DNA from: Rhodocyclus purpureus
GTDB taxonomy: Bacteria; Pseudomonadota; Gammaproteobacteria; Burkholderiales; Rhodocyclaceae
Direction of reading: 5' to 3'
Length of the DNA stretch: 64,000 nucleotides
NCBI RefSeq assembly: GCF_016653115.1
Contig: NZ_NHRX01000038.1
Span: 17,723-81,722, forward strand
Positions 39,911 to 48,562 of the stretch are shown piece by piece; position 1 is the stretch's first letter; each line of letters begins with the position of its first letter. The notes below the pieces were generated by a model. That model was given only the letters and a program-made list of their open reading frames with translations, had not been told where the DNA came from and ran no database searches. Both the position numbers and the translations under genes were made by a program.

Positions 39911-42900
39911 TCAATCCGCACTCGCCTGCCGCCGGTATTCGCTCGGGCTGACCCCGTAGCGGCGGCGGAAGGCGCGGGTGAAGTCGCCGGCATTGCGGTA
40001 GCCGATCCGGTCGGCGATCGTGCGCACCTGCAACTCGCCTCTGTCGAGCCACAGGCGCGCCTTTTCCAGCCGCAGTTCGAGGACGAAATCGAAAACCGTC
40101 ATCCCGACCTGCTTGCGGAACACCTCGGTCAGCTTGCGTGCGTTGGTCCCGAGTTCGTGGGCTAAGTCGGTCAGGCTCGGCGGCTGGCTCAGGTGCGCCT
40201 TGAGCAGGGTGACGGCTCGGTTGAAGAGGTCCTGTTCCCGGTTGACGGACTGAGCGACGATACCTTCGCCGAGCATGGCTTCGAGTCGCTGTCGGTCCTG
40301 CCGGTTGGCCAGGTGCACGGCGACGCGCGCGCGGACTTCCCTGGCTGAAAACGGCTTGGTGATGTAGTCGACCGCGCCGATCGCAAAACCGCGCAGCTTG
40401 TCGTCGGTATCCGTCGCCGCCGACAGGAAGATGACCGGGACATCGGCCGTCCGCTTGTCGGCCTTCAGCTTCTGGCAAACGGCGAATCCGTCCATCTCCG
40501 GCATCATCACGTCGAGCAGGATCAGGTCGCGCGGGTAACCTTCGGCCAGCAGCGCCAGCGCCTGGCGACCCGAACTGGCGATGCTCAGGTCGTAGTCGTT
40601 TTCCAGCAGTGCAATCAGCAGTTCGATGTTGCTCGGGTTGTCGTCGACGATCAGCAGGTTGGTGCGCGCGGGCGGACGCTCGCTCATCGTGATGGCGAGC
40701 GCACTCTTGCGGCGGTTGATCGTCGCGGCGAGCGACTCGAGCCCCGTGAGTGCCGCGCCGAAGTCGAAGCGCGCGATCGCACGGGCGATCTGTGCCCAGG
40801 GCTCCTGCAGCGCCGATCCGGAGAGCATCGGATCGATTTCCATGCAGGCCTCGCGCGCCTGGCTGCGGCCATCGAGCAGCAACTGGCCGAGTTTCTTCAG
40901 GCGGGGCAGGAGCGCGGCGGCGTCGATGGCGGATCCAGCGGCGAGCCGGTCGCTGCCGGCTGCCGGCAGCGGCGTTGCGATCGCCGCCAGCACCTCGCGC
41001 AGTGCCGCGGTGAACGGCCCTTCCAGCGCGCCATCCTGGCGCTGCAAGTCCTGTTCGAAATCGACGGCGAGTGCGTGCAGTATGGTGGCGCCGATCGTCG
41101 GTGCCAGCCCCTTGATGGTGTGCACCAGACGGATCGCGACGTCGAACTCCTGCCGTTCGATGGCCTTCCTCAGTCGTTCCGGCGCGTCGGCGAAGTCGCT
41201 GTGGAAGCTCGCGAGCAGGCGCTGCAGCAGCAGCGGGTCGTCATCGAGCTGGCGTAGCGCGTGCCCGAGCTCCAGCACCGGCCGCGGGGCGGGCAGTTCG
41301 TCCGCTGCCGGCGCGCGACCGGGGATCCATTGCAACAGCGTGCGCGCCAGCTGCCGGGCGTCGACCGGCTTCGACAGGTGGTCGTTCATGCCGGCGGCCT
41401 CGCTCGCCTCGCGGTCCTGCGGCATCGCCGCCGCCGTCAGCGCGATGATCGGTACGGCAGCGGCATTTCTGGTGCGCTCGCCGGCGCGGATCGCCTGCGC
41501 CGCGCTGAAACCGTCCATCTCCGGCATCTGCAAATCCATCAGGATGGCGGCGAAGCGGCCACTACTCGCCAGTTCCACCGCCCGCCGACCGTTGTCCGCG
41601 GTTTCGCACGACAGCGCCATCTTTTTCAGATACTCGCCGACCAGCAACAGGTTGGTCGAGTTGTCATCGACCACCAGCACCCGCGCGCCGTGGATCGGTC
41701 GAGTGAGCTCGGCCAGCCGGGCCAGCCGCTCGGGCTGCAGCGAGCTTGCCTTCGCGAGCTCAGCAGTGGGCAGAGGCTCGGCGTCGGGCGCGGGCAGGGC
41801 ACCGAGGCGGACCGTGAACCAGAAGGTGCTGCCAGTGCCGACCCGACTGTCGACGCCGATCTCGCCACCCATCAATTCCACCAGGCGCTTGCAGATGCTC
41901 AATCCGAGGCCGGTGCCGCCGTACTTGCGCGTGGTCGAGTTGTCGGCCTGGTGGAAAGGCGAAAACAGGCTCTCCTGGCTGGCGCGATCGATGCCGATGC
42001 CGGTATCGCTGACCGCGACGCGCAGAACGACCGATTCCGCCTCCTGGCCGAGGCAGTCGACCTTGATCCGGACCGATCCGCTCTCGGTGAACTTCAGCGC
42101 GTTCTCCACCAGGTTGTTGATGACCTGCTGCAGGCGCAGCGGGTCGCCCTGCAGGCGCGGCGGCAACTCCGGTGAGACCTCGAACGCCAGCGTCACCTGC
42201 TTTTGCTCGGCGCGGATCGCGAACACGGCTATCGTCCTGGCCAGGACTTCGTCGAGCGAGAGCGGGATCGATTCCAGTTCCAGGTGGCCTGCTTCGACCT
42301 TCGAATAGTCGAGCACGTCGTTGATGATGTTGAGCAGTGCCGTCGCCGACACGTGGATTCGCTCCAGATAGTCACGCTGCGTGGCGTCGAGCTCGCCTTC
42401 GAGCAGCAGATGCGACAGCCCGATGACCGCGTTCATCGGCGTGCGGATCTCGTGACTCATGTTGGCCAGGAAGTTGCCCTTGGCCTCGTTGGCGGCATCG
42501 GCCTTCTGCTTCGCCGCGCGCAGCGTCGCCTCCAGTTCGCGCTGCGGCGTGACATCGCGGGTGACGCCGATCATGCGCGGCGTCTTGCCGGAAGGGGCGG
42601 TCTCGAACAGGTACGAGGTCTGCAACTCGCGGATGCGGCCGCTCGGGACGACGATGCGGAACTCCTGCTGCCAGGGCGTATGGGCCTGCCGTGTCTGCTG
42701 CAGGGCCGCAGTGAACGCGTCGGCGTCGTCGGGGTGCACGCGCGAGCGCCAGAACTCGTAGCGGATACCCTGCCGGCGCATTGCCTCGGGGACTTCGTAC
42801 CAGTCGCACATTCGACTGTCCCAGGACATCGTGGCCTCGCTCAGATCCCAGGTCGAGATGCCCAGATGCGCAGCCTCGGTGGCGAGTTCGAGGCGTCGCA

Positions 42901-43717
42901 TCGCGTCCTGTCGCTCCTGTTCGAGCCGCTTGCGTTCGGTGATGTCCAGCTTCACCGCGACGTAGTGGACGGTTTTCCCCTGCGCGTCCTTCACCGGCGA
43001 AACGTGGATTTCTTCGTGGAAGAGCGCGCCGGACTTGCGGCGGTTGATGATTTCCCCGGTCCATGCCTCGCCGCGCAGCAGATGGCTCCACATCGACGCG
43101 AAGGTCGCGCGCTCGGTCAGGCCGGAACTCAGGAAGCGCGGATTGCGACCGATGGCTTCTGCCACCGAATAGCCGGACTCGGCAACGAAGCGCGGATTGA
43201 CGTACTGGATGCGGCAGTCGGCATCGGTGATCACCACCGAGGTCGGACTCTGCTCGATCGCCGTCGACAAGACCTGCGAGCGGTCTTGCGCCAGCCGGAC
43301 GTCGATCAGGCTTTGCCGCAAGCTCGCCGCCTGGCGGGCGAGATCGATGTGCAGGCGGACGCGTGCCCGGACCACCGCGACATTGATCGGCTTCTGGATG
43401 AAATCGACGGCGCCGAGGGCCAGACTGCGGCTTTCGTCCTCGATCTTCGCGGTGACGAAAATGACCGGAATGTCGCGCGTTGCGGCATCGGCCTTGAGCG
43501 CTGCGCAGACCTGATAGCCGTCCATCCCCGGCATCATCAGGTCGAGCAGGATCAGGTCCGGCCTGGCCTCCTGCCCCAGCAAGGCGAGCGCCTCCGGACC
43601 CGAAGTGGCGGTACGCAAGTCGTACTCGTCCCTCAGTACATGGACCAGCAGTTTGAGGTTCGTCGTGCTGTCATCGACGATCAGGATGCTCGCCCTGGGC
43701 AGCGTTGCGTCCGTCAT
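39911..43717 (-). CDS. Giant hybrid sensor kinase with fused receiver-AraC output
   Basis: A 1268-residue protein with no membrane segment. Domains in order: receiver (8-125, Asp59), PAS (about 148-262), PAS (about 270-392), HisKA with His422 (ANMSHEIRTPMNAV), HATPase (525-637; DTGIGI, GGTGLGLSICKR), receiver (678-795, Asp728), HPt (about 820-915, His866 in HTIKGLAP), receiver (1020-1135, Asp1069) and an AraC-type DNA-binding domain (1165-1268; SLTDLAHELGTNARKLTEVF, then IADRIGYRNAGDFTRAF). GGAG precedes the ATG at 43717. An internal ATG at residue 1011 marks where a once separate regulator was probably joined. It is divergent from the VCBS/RTX gene, a possible target. Confidence 0.93.
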   Translation of the reverse strand: MTDATLPRASILIVDDSTTNLKLLVHVLRDEYDLRTATSGPEALALLGQEARPDLILLDLMMPGMDGYQVCAALKADAATRDIPVIFVTAKIEDESRSLALGAVDFIQKPINVAVVRARVRLHIDLARQAASLRQSLIDVRLAQDRSQVLSTAIEQSPTSVVITDADCRIQYVNPRFVAESGYSVAEAIGRNPRFLSSGLTERATFASMWSHLLRGEAWTGEIINRRKSGALFHEEIHVSPVKDAQGKTVHYVAVKLDITERKRLEQERQDAMRRLELATEAAHLGISTWDLSEATMSWDSRMCDWYEVPEAMRRQGIRYEFWRSRVHPDDADAFTAALQQTRQAHTPWQQEFRIVVPSGRIRELQTSYLFETAPSGKTPRMIGVTRDVTPQRELEATLRAAKQKADAANEAKGNFLANMSHEIRTPMNAVIGLSHLLLEGELDATQRDYLERIHVSATALLNIINDVLDYSKVEAGHLELESIPLSLDEVLARTIAVFAIRAEQKQVTLAFEVSPELPPRLQGDPLRLQQVINNLVENALKFTESGSVRIKVDCLGQEAESVVLRVAVSDTGIGIDRASQESLFSPFHQADNSTTRKYGGTGLGLSICKRLVELMGGEIGVDSRVGTGSTFWFTVRLGALPAPDAEPLPTAELAKASSLQPERLARLAELTRPIHGARVLVVDDNSTNLLLVGEYLKKMALSCETADNGRRAVELASSGRFAAILMDLQMPEMDGFSAAQAIRAGERTRNAAAVPIIALTAAAMPQDREASEAAGMNDHLSKPVDARQLARTLLQWIPGRAPAADELPAPRPVLELGHALRQLDDDPLLLQRLLASFHSDFADAPERLRKAIERQEFDVAIRLVHTIKGLAPTIGATILHALAVDFEQDLQRQDGALEGPFTAALREVLAAIATPLPAAGSDRLAAGSAIDAAALLPRLKKLGQLLLDGRSQAREACMEIDPMLSGSALQEPWAQIARAIARFDFGAALTGLESLAATINRRKSALAITMSERPPARTNLLIVDDNPSNIELLIALLENDYDLSIASSGRQALALLAEGYPRDLILLDVMMPEMDGFAVCQKLKADKRTADVPVIFLSAATDTDDKLRGFAIGAVDYITKPFSAREVRARVAVHLANRQDRQRLEAMLGEGIVAQSVNREQDLFNRAVTLLKAHLSQPPSLTDLAHELGTNARKLTEVFRKQVGMTVFDFVLELRLEKARLWLDRGELQVRTIADRIGYRNAGDFTRAFRRRYGVSPSEYRRQASAD

Positions 43718-43954
43718 CACAAGCTCCAATACCGATCGTCTTCTTCGAATTTCCCTGTCCTGGCGACAAGCCCCTGCCTGTCGGCCCAAGCAAGGCGGCA
43801 TCGAAGGGGCGCAGCGCTGCCCCTTGCGGGCGAATTGTAGAGGCTCCCCGGGATGCAAAGAGCCTTTTCGCGGGGCGGCCGGCAACTGCAGCGAGTCGCC
43901 AACTGCTAAGTCTTCGTCGCTTTCTGCTAAGTCCTTCCCCTTAATATCACCTCA

Positions 43955-44026
43955 CACAAACGCCACACCCGTAGCGATACGGGGCCGGAAAGCCACGGGC
44001 CTCCTGAAGGAGGTAGCCGGGTTGCC
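43955..44026 (+). ncRNA. Cyclic-di-GMP-I (GEMM-I)-like riboswitch candidate
   Basis: The leader has the hairpin CCCGTA-GCGA-TACGGG (43968-43983), then exactly 10 bases ending GAAAGCC, as in GEMM-I RNAs after the GNRA-capped helix. ACGGGCCTCC, a TGAA loop, and GGAGGTAGCCGGGTTGCC follow, closely matching the conserved 3' half of that class. The 5' P1 strand (GGCAA in typical members) is not seen, and two core bases differ, so the ligand is uncertain. GGGTTGCC (44019-44026) can also pair with GGCAATCC at 44055-44062, and CCTCC at 44000 could pair with the ribosome site at 44112. The 405-base gap otherwise shows only simple hairpins (44031-44087). Confidence 0.5.
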
Positions 44027-44122
44027 TTGTCCAGAGAGTGATTTCTGGCCGCCAGGCAATCCGACTGCCTGACGACGACCACTCTGGATTCCTCGTCGAA
44101 CAATCCTTCAAGGAGGCAGCAA

Positions 44123-47100
44123 ATGGCTAACACGACCCAATCCGTAAGCTTCACCAACACCCCGCAGGCCAAGGCTGACGCCTACGGCTTCAACGAAGAT
44201 CAACTCAGCAACACGGTGCTGCTCGACGTCACGGGCAACGACCTTGGCGGCAACGCCAAGAAGCTCTACTCGATCGACGACGGCAGCGGCGCGCTGAAGG
44301 ACTTGCTGGCCAAGGATCCCGGCCTGGTGACCGCCTGGGAGACGACCGCCGATGGCAACCTGATCCGCATCAACGCCGGCAAGGTCGAGTTCTCGATCGC
44401 GAGCGACAAGGTCAATGCCCTCACCGAAGGCGAGCAGTACTCCGACACCTTCGTCTACGCGATCCAACTGGGCAACGGCACCCTCAGTTACGCCACGGTG
44501 ACGGTCAACATCCTCGGCCAGAACGACGCCGCGACGATCAGCAGCGACACGATCGGCATCGCCGGCGACGCGACTCCTGTCGTGACCGAGGATTCCGGTG
44601 CCTACGTCACCGCCGGCAAGCTCAGTGTCGTCGACGCCGACAGCGGCCAGAGCGTCTTCCAGGCGCTCAGCGCCGAGTCGCTGCAGGGCCAGTACGGCAG
44701 CTTCTCGTTCGACGAGAAGACCGGCGCCTGGAGCTACACGCTCGACAACGACAAGGCGCAATCGCTCGGTGCCGACGACTCGGCCACCGAAACGCTGACC
44801 GTGACGAGCTTCGACGGCACTGCCTCGCACACGATCAGCGTGAGCGTGAATGGCGTGAACGACGTGGCAGTCATCTCCGGTGAAGCGGCCGCCGAAGTGA
44901 GCGAGGATTCCGACAACTACGTTGTCACCGGCAAACTCGCCGTCGCCGACGCCGATGACGGCGAGAGCGCCTTCCAGGCGGCCAGCGCCGAGTCGCTGCA
45001 GGGCCAGTACGGCAGCTTCTCGTTCGACGCGCAAACCGGCGCCTGGAGCTACACGCTCGACAACGCCAAGGCGCAGTCGCTCGGCGCCGACGACTCGGCC
45101 ACCGAGACGCTGACCGTAACCAGCCTCGACGGCACGGCGACGCAGACGATCACGGCGACCGTGCAGGGTGTGAACGACGTGGCGGTCATCTCGGGTGATG
45201 CGGCTGCCGACGTGAGCGAGGATTCGGGCGCCTACGTCGTCACCGGCAAACTCGCCGTCGCCGACGCCGACAACGGCCAGAGCGTCTTCCAGCCGGCCAG
45301 CGCCGAGTCGCTGCAGGCCCAGTACGGCAGCTTCTCGTTCGATGCGCAGACCGGTGAATGGACCTACACGCTCGACAACGCCAAGGCGCAGTCGCTCGGC
45401 GCCGACGATTCGGCCACCGAGACGCTGACCGTCAAGAGCCTCGACGGCAGCGCGACGCAGACGATCACGGCGACCGTGCAGGGTGTGAACGACGTGGCGG
45501 TCATCTCGGGTGAAGCGGCTGACGACGTGACCGAGGATTCGGGCGCCTACGTCGTCACCGGCAAGCTCGCCGTCGCCGACGCCGACAACGGCCAGAGCGT
45601 CTTCCAGGCGGCCAGCGCCGAGTCGCTGCAGGGCCAGTACGGCAACTTCTCGTTCGACGCGCAGACCGGAGCCTGGACCTACACGCTCGACAACGCCAAG
45701 GCGCAGTCGCTCGGTGCCGACGATGCGGCCACCGAGACGCTGACCGTAACCAGCCTCGACGGCACGGCGACGCAGACGATCACGGCGACCGTGAATGGCG
45801 TCAATGACGTGGCGGTCATTTCCGGGGAAGCGGCCGCCAGCGTGAAAGAGGATTCCGCTTCCTACGTCGTCAATGGTGTGCTGAGCGTCGTCGATGCGGA
45901 TCAAGGCCAGAGCGCCTTCCAGGCGGCCAGCGCCGAGTCGCTGCAGGGCCAGTACGGCAGCTTCTCGTTCGACGAGAAGACCGGCGCCTGGAGCTACACG
46001 CTCGACAACGCCAAGGCGCAGTCGCTCGGTGCCGACGATGCGGCCACCGAGACGCTGACCGTTGCGAGCCTCGACGGCACGGCGACGCAGACGATCAGCA
46101 CGACCGTGCATGGCGCGAACGACGCTGCGGTCATCTCCGGCAACGCTGCCGCCAGCGTGACCGAAGATTCCGGTGCCTACGTCGCCACCGGCAAACTCGC
46201 CGTCGCTGATGCGGATCAAGGCCAGAGCGGCTTCCAGGCCGTCGGCGCCGAATCGCTCAAGGGCCAGTACGGCAACTTCTCCTTCGACGAGAAGACCGGC
46301 GAATGGAGCTACACGCTCGACAACGCCAAGGCGCAGTCGCTGGCAACGGCCGACGCGGTCGATGAAACCCTGACCGTGCAGAGCCTCGACGGCACGGCCA
46401 AGGCGATCACCGTCACCGTCCAGGGGGCCGATGAACCGGTGGTGGTCCAGGACACCCGGGCGGCTGCCCCGGCGGTTTACGACGGTGCCGATCCCAAGGA
46501 TTTCGACAGCATCGCCACGGCTGGAAAGACCGTCACGAGTGTCGGCAAGACCGACAACACCATCGTTGGTACCGACGGCGACGATGTGATCGACGCCAAA
46601 GCCGGAAATGACACGGTGTACGGCGTCAACGGCGACGACTCGCTGGTCGGCGGTAGCGGTGCCGACACCCTCTACGGCGGTGCGGGGAGCGACACGATCG
46701 CCGGTGACGAAGGCAGGGACGCGATCTACGGCGGTTCGGGCGACGACCTCATCAATGGTGGCACCGACAACGACGTGATCTACGGCGGTTCGGGCAACGA
46801 CACGATCACCGGTGATGTCGGCAACGACACCATCGTCGGCGGCTTCGGTGCCGACACGCTCACCGGCGGCACCGGCGCAACCAAGGATGTGTTCAAGTTC
46901 CTGGATGCCAAGGACACGGGCGATACCATCACCGACTTCCACGTTGGCTTTGACAGCCTCGATTTCTCGGCGATCGACGCCAATACCGCTGCCAGCGGAG
47001 ATCAGGCTTTCGGGCTGGTCAATTCGGTAGCGCTGCAGGCAAACAGCATCAACTGGTTCGTCGAAGGCGACAATACCGTCGTCCAGTTCGACAACGACGG

Positions 47101-47176
47101 CGATGTCGGCAGCGCCGAGTTCGAGATCACGCTGGTTGGCCAGCTGACGCTGAGCGCAGCCGACTTCGTTCTTTAA
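44123..47176 (+). CDS. VCBS-repeat/RTX protein, type I secreted adhesin
   Basis: A 1017-residue protein. It has an N-terminal cadherin-like domain (about 12-135), six VCBS repeats of about 105 residues (135-770), a linker, calcium-binding RTX nonapeptides (about 815-905; GGSGADTLYGGAGSDTI) and a C-terminal type I secretion module (DTITDFHVGFDSLDFS). There is no N-terminal signal peptide, as expected for type I export. AAGGAGG stands 6 bases before the ATG. No ABC exporter, membrane-fusion or TolC gene is nearby, so the exporter must lie elsewhere. Probable role: surface adhesion or biofilm matrix. At about 1000 residues it is short for this class. Confidence 0.92.
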   Translation: MANTTQSVSFTNTPQAKADAYGFNEDQLSNTVLLDVTGNDLGGNAKKLYSIDDGSGALKDLLAKDPGLVTAWETTADGNLIRINAGKVEFSIASDKVNALTEGEQYSDTFVYAIQLGNGTLSYATVTVNILGQNDAATISSDTIGIAGDATPVVTEDSGAYVTAGKLSVVDADSGQSVFQALSAESLQGQYGSFSFDEKTGAWSYTLDNDKAQSLGADDSATETLTVTSFDGTASHTISVSVNGVNDVAVISGEAAAEVSEDSDNYVVTGKLAVADADDGESAFQAASAESLQGQYGSFSFDAQTGAWSYTLDNAKAQSLGADDSATETLTVTSLDGTATQTITATVQGVNDVAVISGDAAADVSEDSGAYVVTGKLAVADADNGQSVFQPASAESLQAQYGSFSFDAQTGEWTYTLDNAKAQSLGADDSATETLTVKSLDGSATQTITATVQGVNDVAVISGEAADDVTEDSGAYVVTGKLAVADADNGQSVFQAASAESLQGQYGNFSFDAQTGAWTYTLDNAKAQSLGADDAATETLTVTSLDGTATQTITATVNGVNDVAVISGEAAASVKEDSASYVVNGVLSVVDADQGQSAFQAASAESLQGQYGSFSFDEKTGAWSYTLDNAKAQSLGADDAATETLTVASLDGTATQTISTTVHGANDAAVISGNAAASVTEDSGAYVATGKLAVADADQGQSGFQAVGAESLKGQYGNFSFDEKTGEWSYTLDNAKAQSLATADAVDETLTVQSLDGTAKAITVTVQGADEPVVVQDTRAAAPAVYDGADPKDFDSIATAGKTVTSVGKTDNTIVGTDGDDVIDAKAGNDTVYGVNGDDSLVGGSGADTLYGGAGSDTIAGDEGRDAIYGGSGDDLINGGTDNDVIYGGSGNDTITGDVGNDTIVGGFGADTLTGGTGATKDVFKFLDAKDTGDTITDFHVGFDSLDFSAIDANTAASGDQAFGLVNSVALQANSINWFVEGDNTVVQFDNDGDVGSAEFEITLVGQLTLSAADFVL
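44861..46435 (+). repeat. Tandem 315-bp coding repeats (VCBS units 2-6)
   Basis: Units begin at 44861, 45176, 45491, 45806 and 46121 with exactly 315-base spacing; the last unit is slightly shorter. A more divergent first unit lies at about 44528-44860. Stretches such as those encoding ESLQGQYGSFSFD and YTLDNAKAQSLGADD are nearly identical in DNA between units, pointing to recent duplication or gene conversion. Confidence 0.92.
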
Positions 47177-47187
47177 GGCGGACGATC

Positions 47188-47220
47188 GAGGCGCCGGTCG
47201 CGTATGGCGACCGGCGCCTC
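47188..47220 (+). terminator. Perfect 14-bp hairpin after the VCBS/RTX gene
   Basis: GAGGCGCCGGTCGC (47188-47201) and GCGACCGGCGCCTC (47207-47220) form a perfect 14-bp stem with the loop GTATG, 11 bases after the stop codon. The T-run is missing, so it may stabilise the message end or act as a weak terminator. Confidence 0.6.
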
Positions 47221-47237
47221 GTCGCGTTCACGCCGGC

Positions 47238-47465
47238 TCACCGCCGCAGCGTGAACAACTCGCGCAGTTCGTCGCCGCCAGATGCTTGCACGGAGCCGCC
47301 CAGTCCGCGCGGCAGCCGGTTGTCGTAGTCGATGTGCGTCAGCGCGTTGAGCCACTGTTCGCCCCACCAAGTCTTGCCAAAAGCTGGAGTCGCCAAGTCG
47401 GTTTCCTTTTTTGCGCGGCGATCGTAACTCACGCTCAGCCGCGTCGTTTGAGAGTATGTCTGCAA
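47238..47465 (-). pseudogene. SWIM/SNF2 locus remnant, minimal deletion form
   Basis: A 75-residue frame. It begins like SWIM zinc-finger proteins (ATPAFGKTWWGEQWLNAL, then HIDYDNRLPRG) and jumps directly to GGDELRELFTLR, the end of the longer remnant at 48563-49444. The two share both ends and differ by the size of the internal deletion. Unlikely to be functional. Confidence 0.7.
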
Positions 47466-47551
47466 AGCGAAAAGCCGCGTCTGTGAGAAAATCCGAGTCC
47501 GTTCATGGAGTGGTCCGACACCCGGACTTCACGGTTGGAGAGCTTGTTTTC

Positions 47552-48358
47552 GTGACGATTCGCCTGAAAAAAGACGAGGCTCACGCCATTGTCGATATAG
47601 CTCGCCAGCATTTTGGCGAGCAGGTACGGGTCTGGCTGTTCGGCTCGCGCACCGATCCTGCTGGCAGGGGCGGCGACATCGATCTGCTGGTCGAGACACC
47701 TTGCGCCTTGCCTAACCGCATGCTGTCGGCTGCGCGCTTCGATGCGGCGCTGCAGATGACACTCGGCGAACAGAAGTTCGATGTCCTCCTGGTCGATCCT
47801 GCTACCGAGGAGAAACCGATCCACGCGATCGCCAGACGCGAAGGAACCGAGTTGAGCAAGTTGCTTGATCCCGAATATCTGCGCCTGTTGAGCCTGCTCG
47901 AGGTCGTCCGCCGTGAGGCGAACTGGCTGCTACGGGCGGAAAAGCGTCTGTTTGCCCATCACCTGGACGAGGCCTGGTTTTCGAATCTGGAGCAGGACGA
48001 CGCGGCGGCCGAGACGCTCGAGGCCTTCGTCTCGCGCTTTGCCCGCTTGCAGGACAATCTCGGCGACAAGTTGATCCCCGCATGCTTGCGCGCGCTGGCC
48101 GAGCGGACGGGGAGCGCACTCGACAATTTGAACCGCGCCGAGAAGCTCGGTCTCCTCTGGTCGGCGCAGGAGTGGCTTGCGGCGCGCACGCTGCGTAAGC
48201 GCATGGTGCATGAGTACGCGCTCTCTGCCACGGATCTGATGCTGTCGCTGCAGGGCGCGAGGCAGCTCGTTCCCCATTTCATCGAGACTTACAACACCAT
48301 CAACGAGCGCCTGGCCGATGCCTTGGGCGTCGGCGCCGACTGGCCGCAGAAGCTGTAG
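47552..48358 (+). CDS. Fused MNT nucleotidyltransferase-HEPN protein (MntA-HepT type)
   Basis: A 268-residue single-chain protein. Residues 5-100 form a minimal nucleotidyltransferase with the GSRTDPAGRGGDIDL motif (Gly31-Ser32, Asp42, Asp44) and a third acid in KFDVLLVD. Residues 110-260 form a HEPN domain with the RNase motif R-x4-H (Arg215 to His220 in LRKRMVHEY). In most genomes these are two adjacent genes in which the MNT enzyme AMPylates and blocks the HEPN toxin; here they are joined. The GTG at 47552 has GGAG 11 bases upstream; an ATG at 47456 would overlap the divergent remnant. Confidence 0.82.
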   Translation: MTIRLKKDEAHAIVDIARQHFGEQVRVWLFGSRTDPAGRGGDIDLLVETPCALPNRMLSAARFDAALQMTLGEQKFDVLLVDPATEEKPIHAIARREGTELSKLLDPEYLRLLSLLEVVRREANWLLRAEKRLFAHHLDEAWFSNLEQDDAAAETLEAFVSRFARLQDNLGDKLIPACLRALAERTGSALDNLNRAEKLGLLWSAQEWLAARTLRKRMVHEYALSATDLMLSLQGARQLVPHFIETYNTINERLADALGVGADWPQKL

Positions 48359-48491
48359 GAGGCTGCCGCAGCGCAGGCCGGTCGGTCACCGGCCGGGATT
48401 ATCAGGGTATTGCCTGGAGAAACGGGGAAAGTCTGACTGAAGCGTTTGCTCGAAGTGAGCTTCCCCAGGAATTCCGCTTTCCCAAGCTGAA

Positions 48492-48562
48492 GTTTTCACC
48501 GCGGCTCCTCGACCGCGCCGACTGCAAAACCGCGCAGCTTGTCGTCGCTGTCCGTCGCGGTC
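48492..48562. repeat. Scar of a kinase/receiver gene
   Basis: 48492-48520 resembles the stretch just past the stop of the hybrid kinase (39861-39888). 48511-48562 resembles its third-receiver coding sequence (40370-40420, encoding DDKLRGFAIGAVD on the minus strand). The two meet at GACCGCGCCG, which occurs at both places in the kinase region. This looks like a relic of a paralogous copy that lost about 480 bases between short direct repeats. Confidence 0.5.

Noticed and set aside
44528..46435. Regularly spaced repeats that could be mistaken for a CRISPR array
   Set aside because: The units are 315 bases long, in frame, contiguous without unique spacers, and encode VCBS domains.
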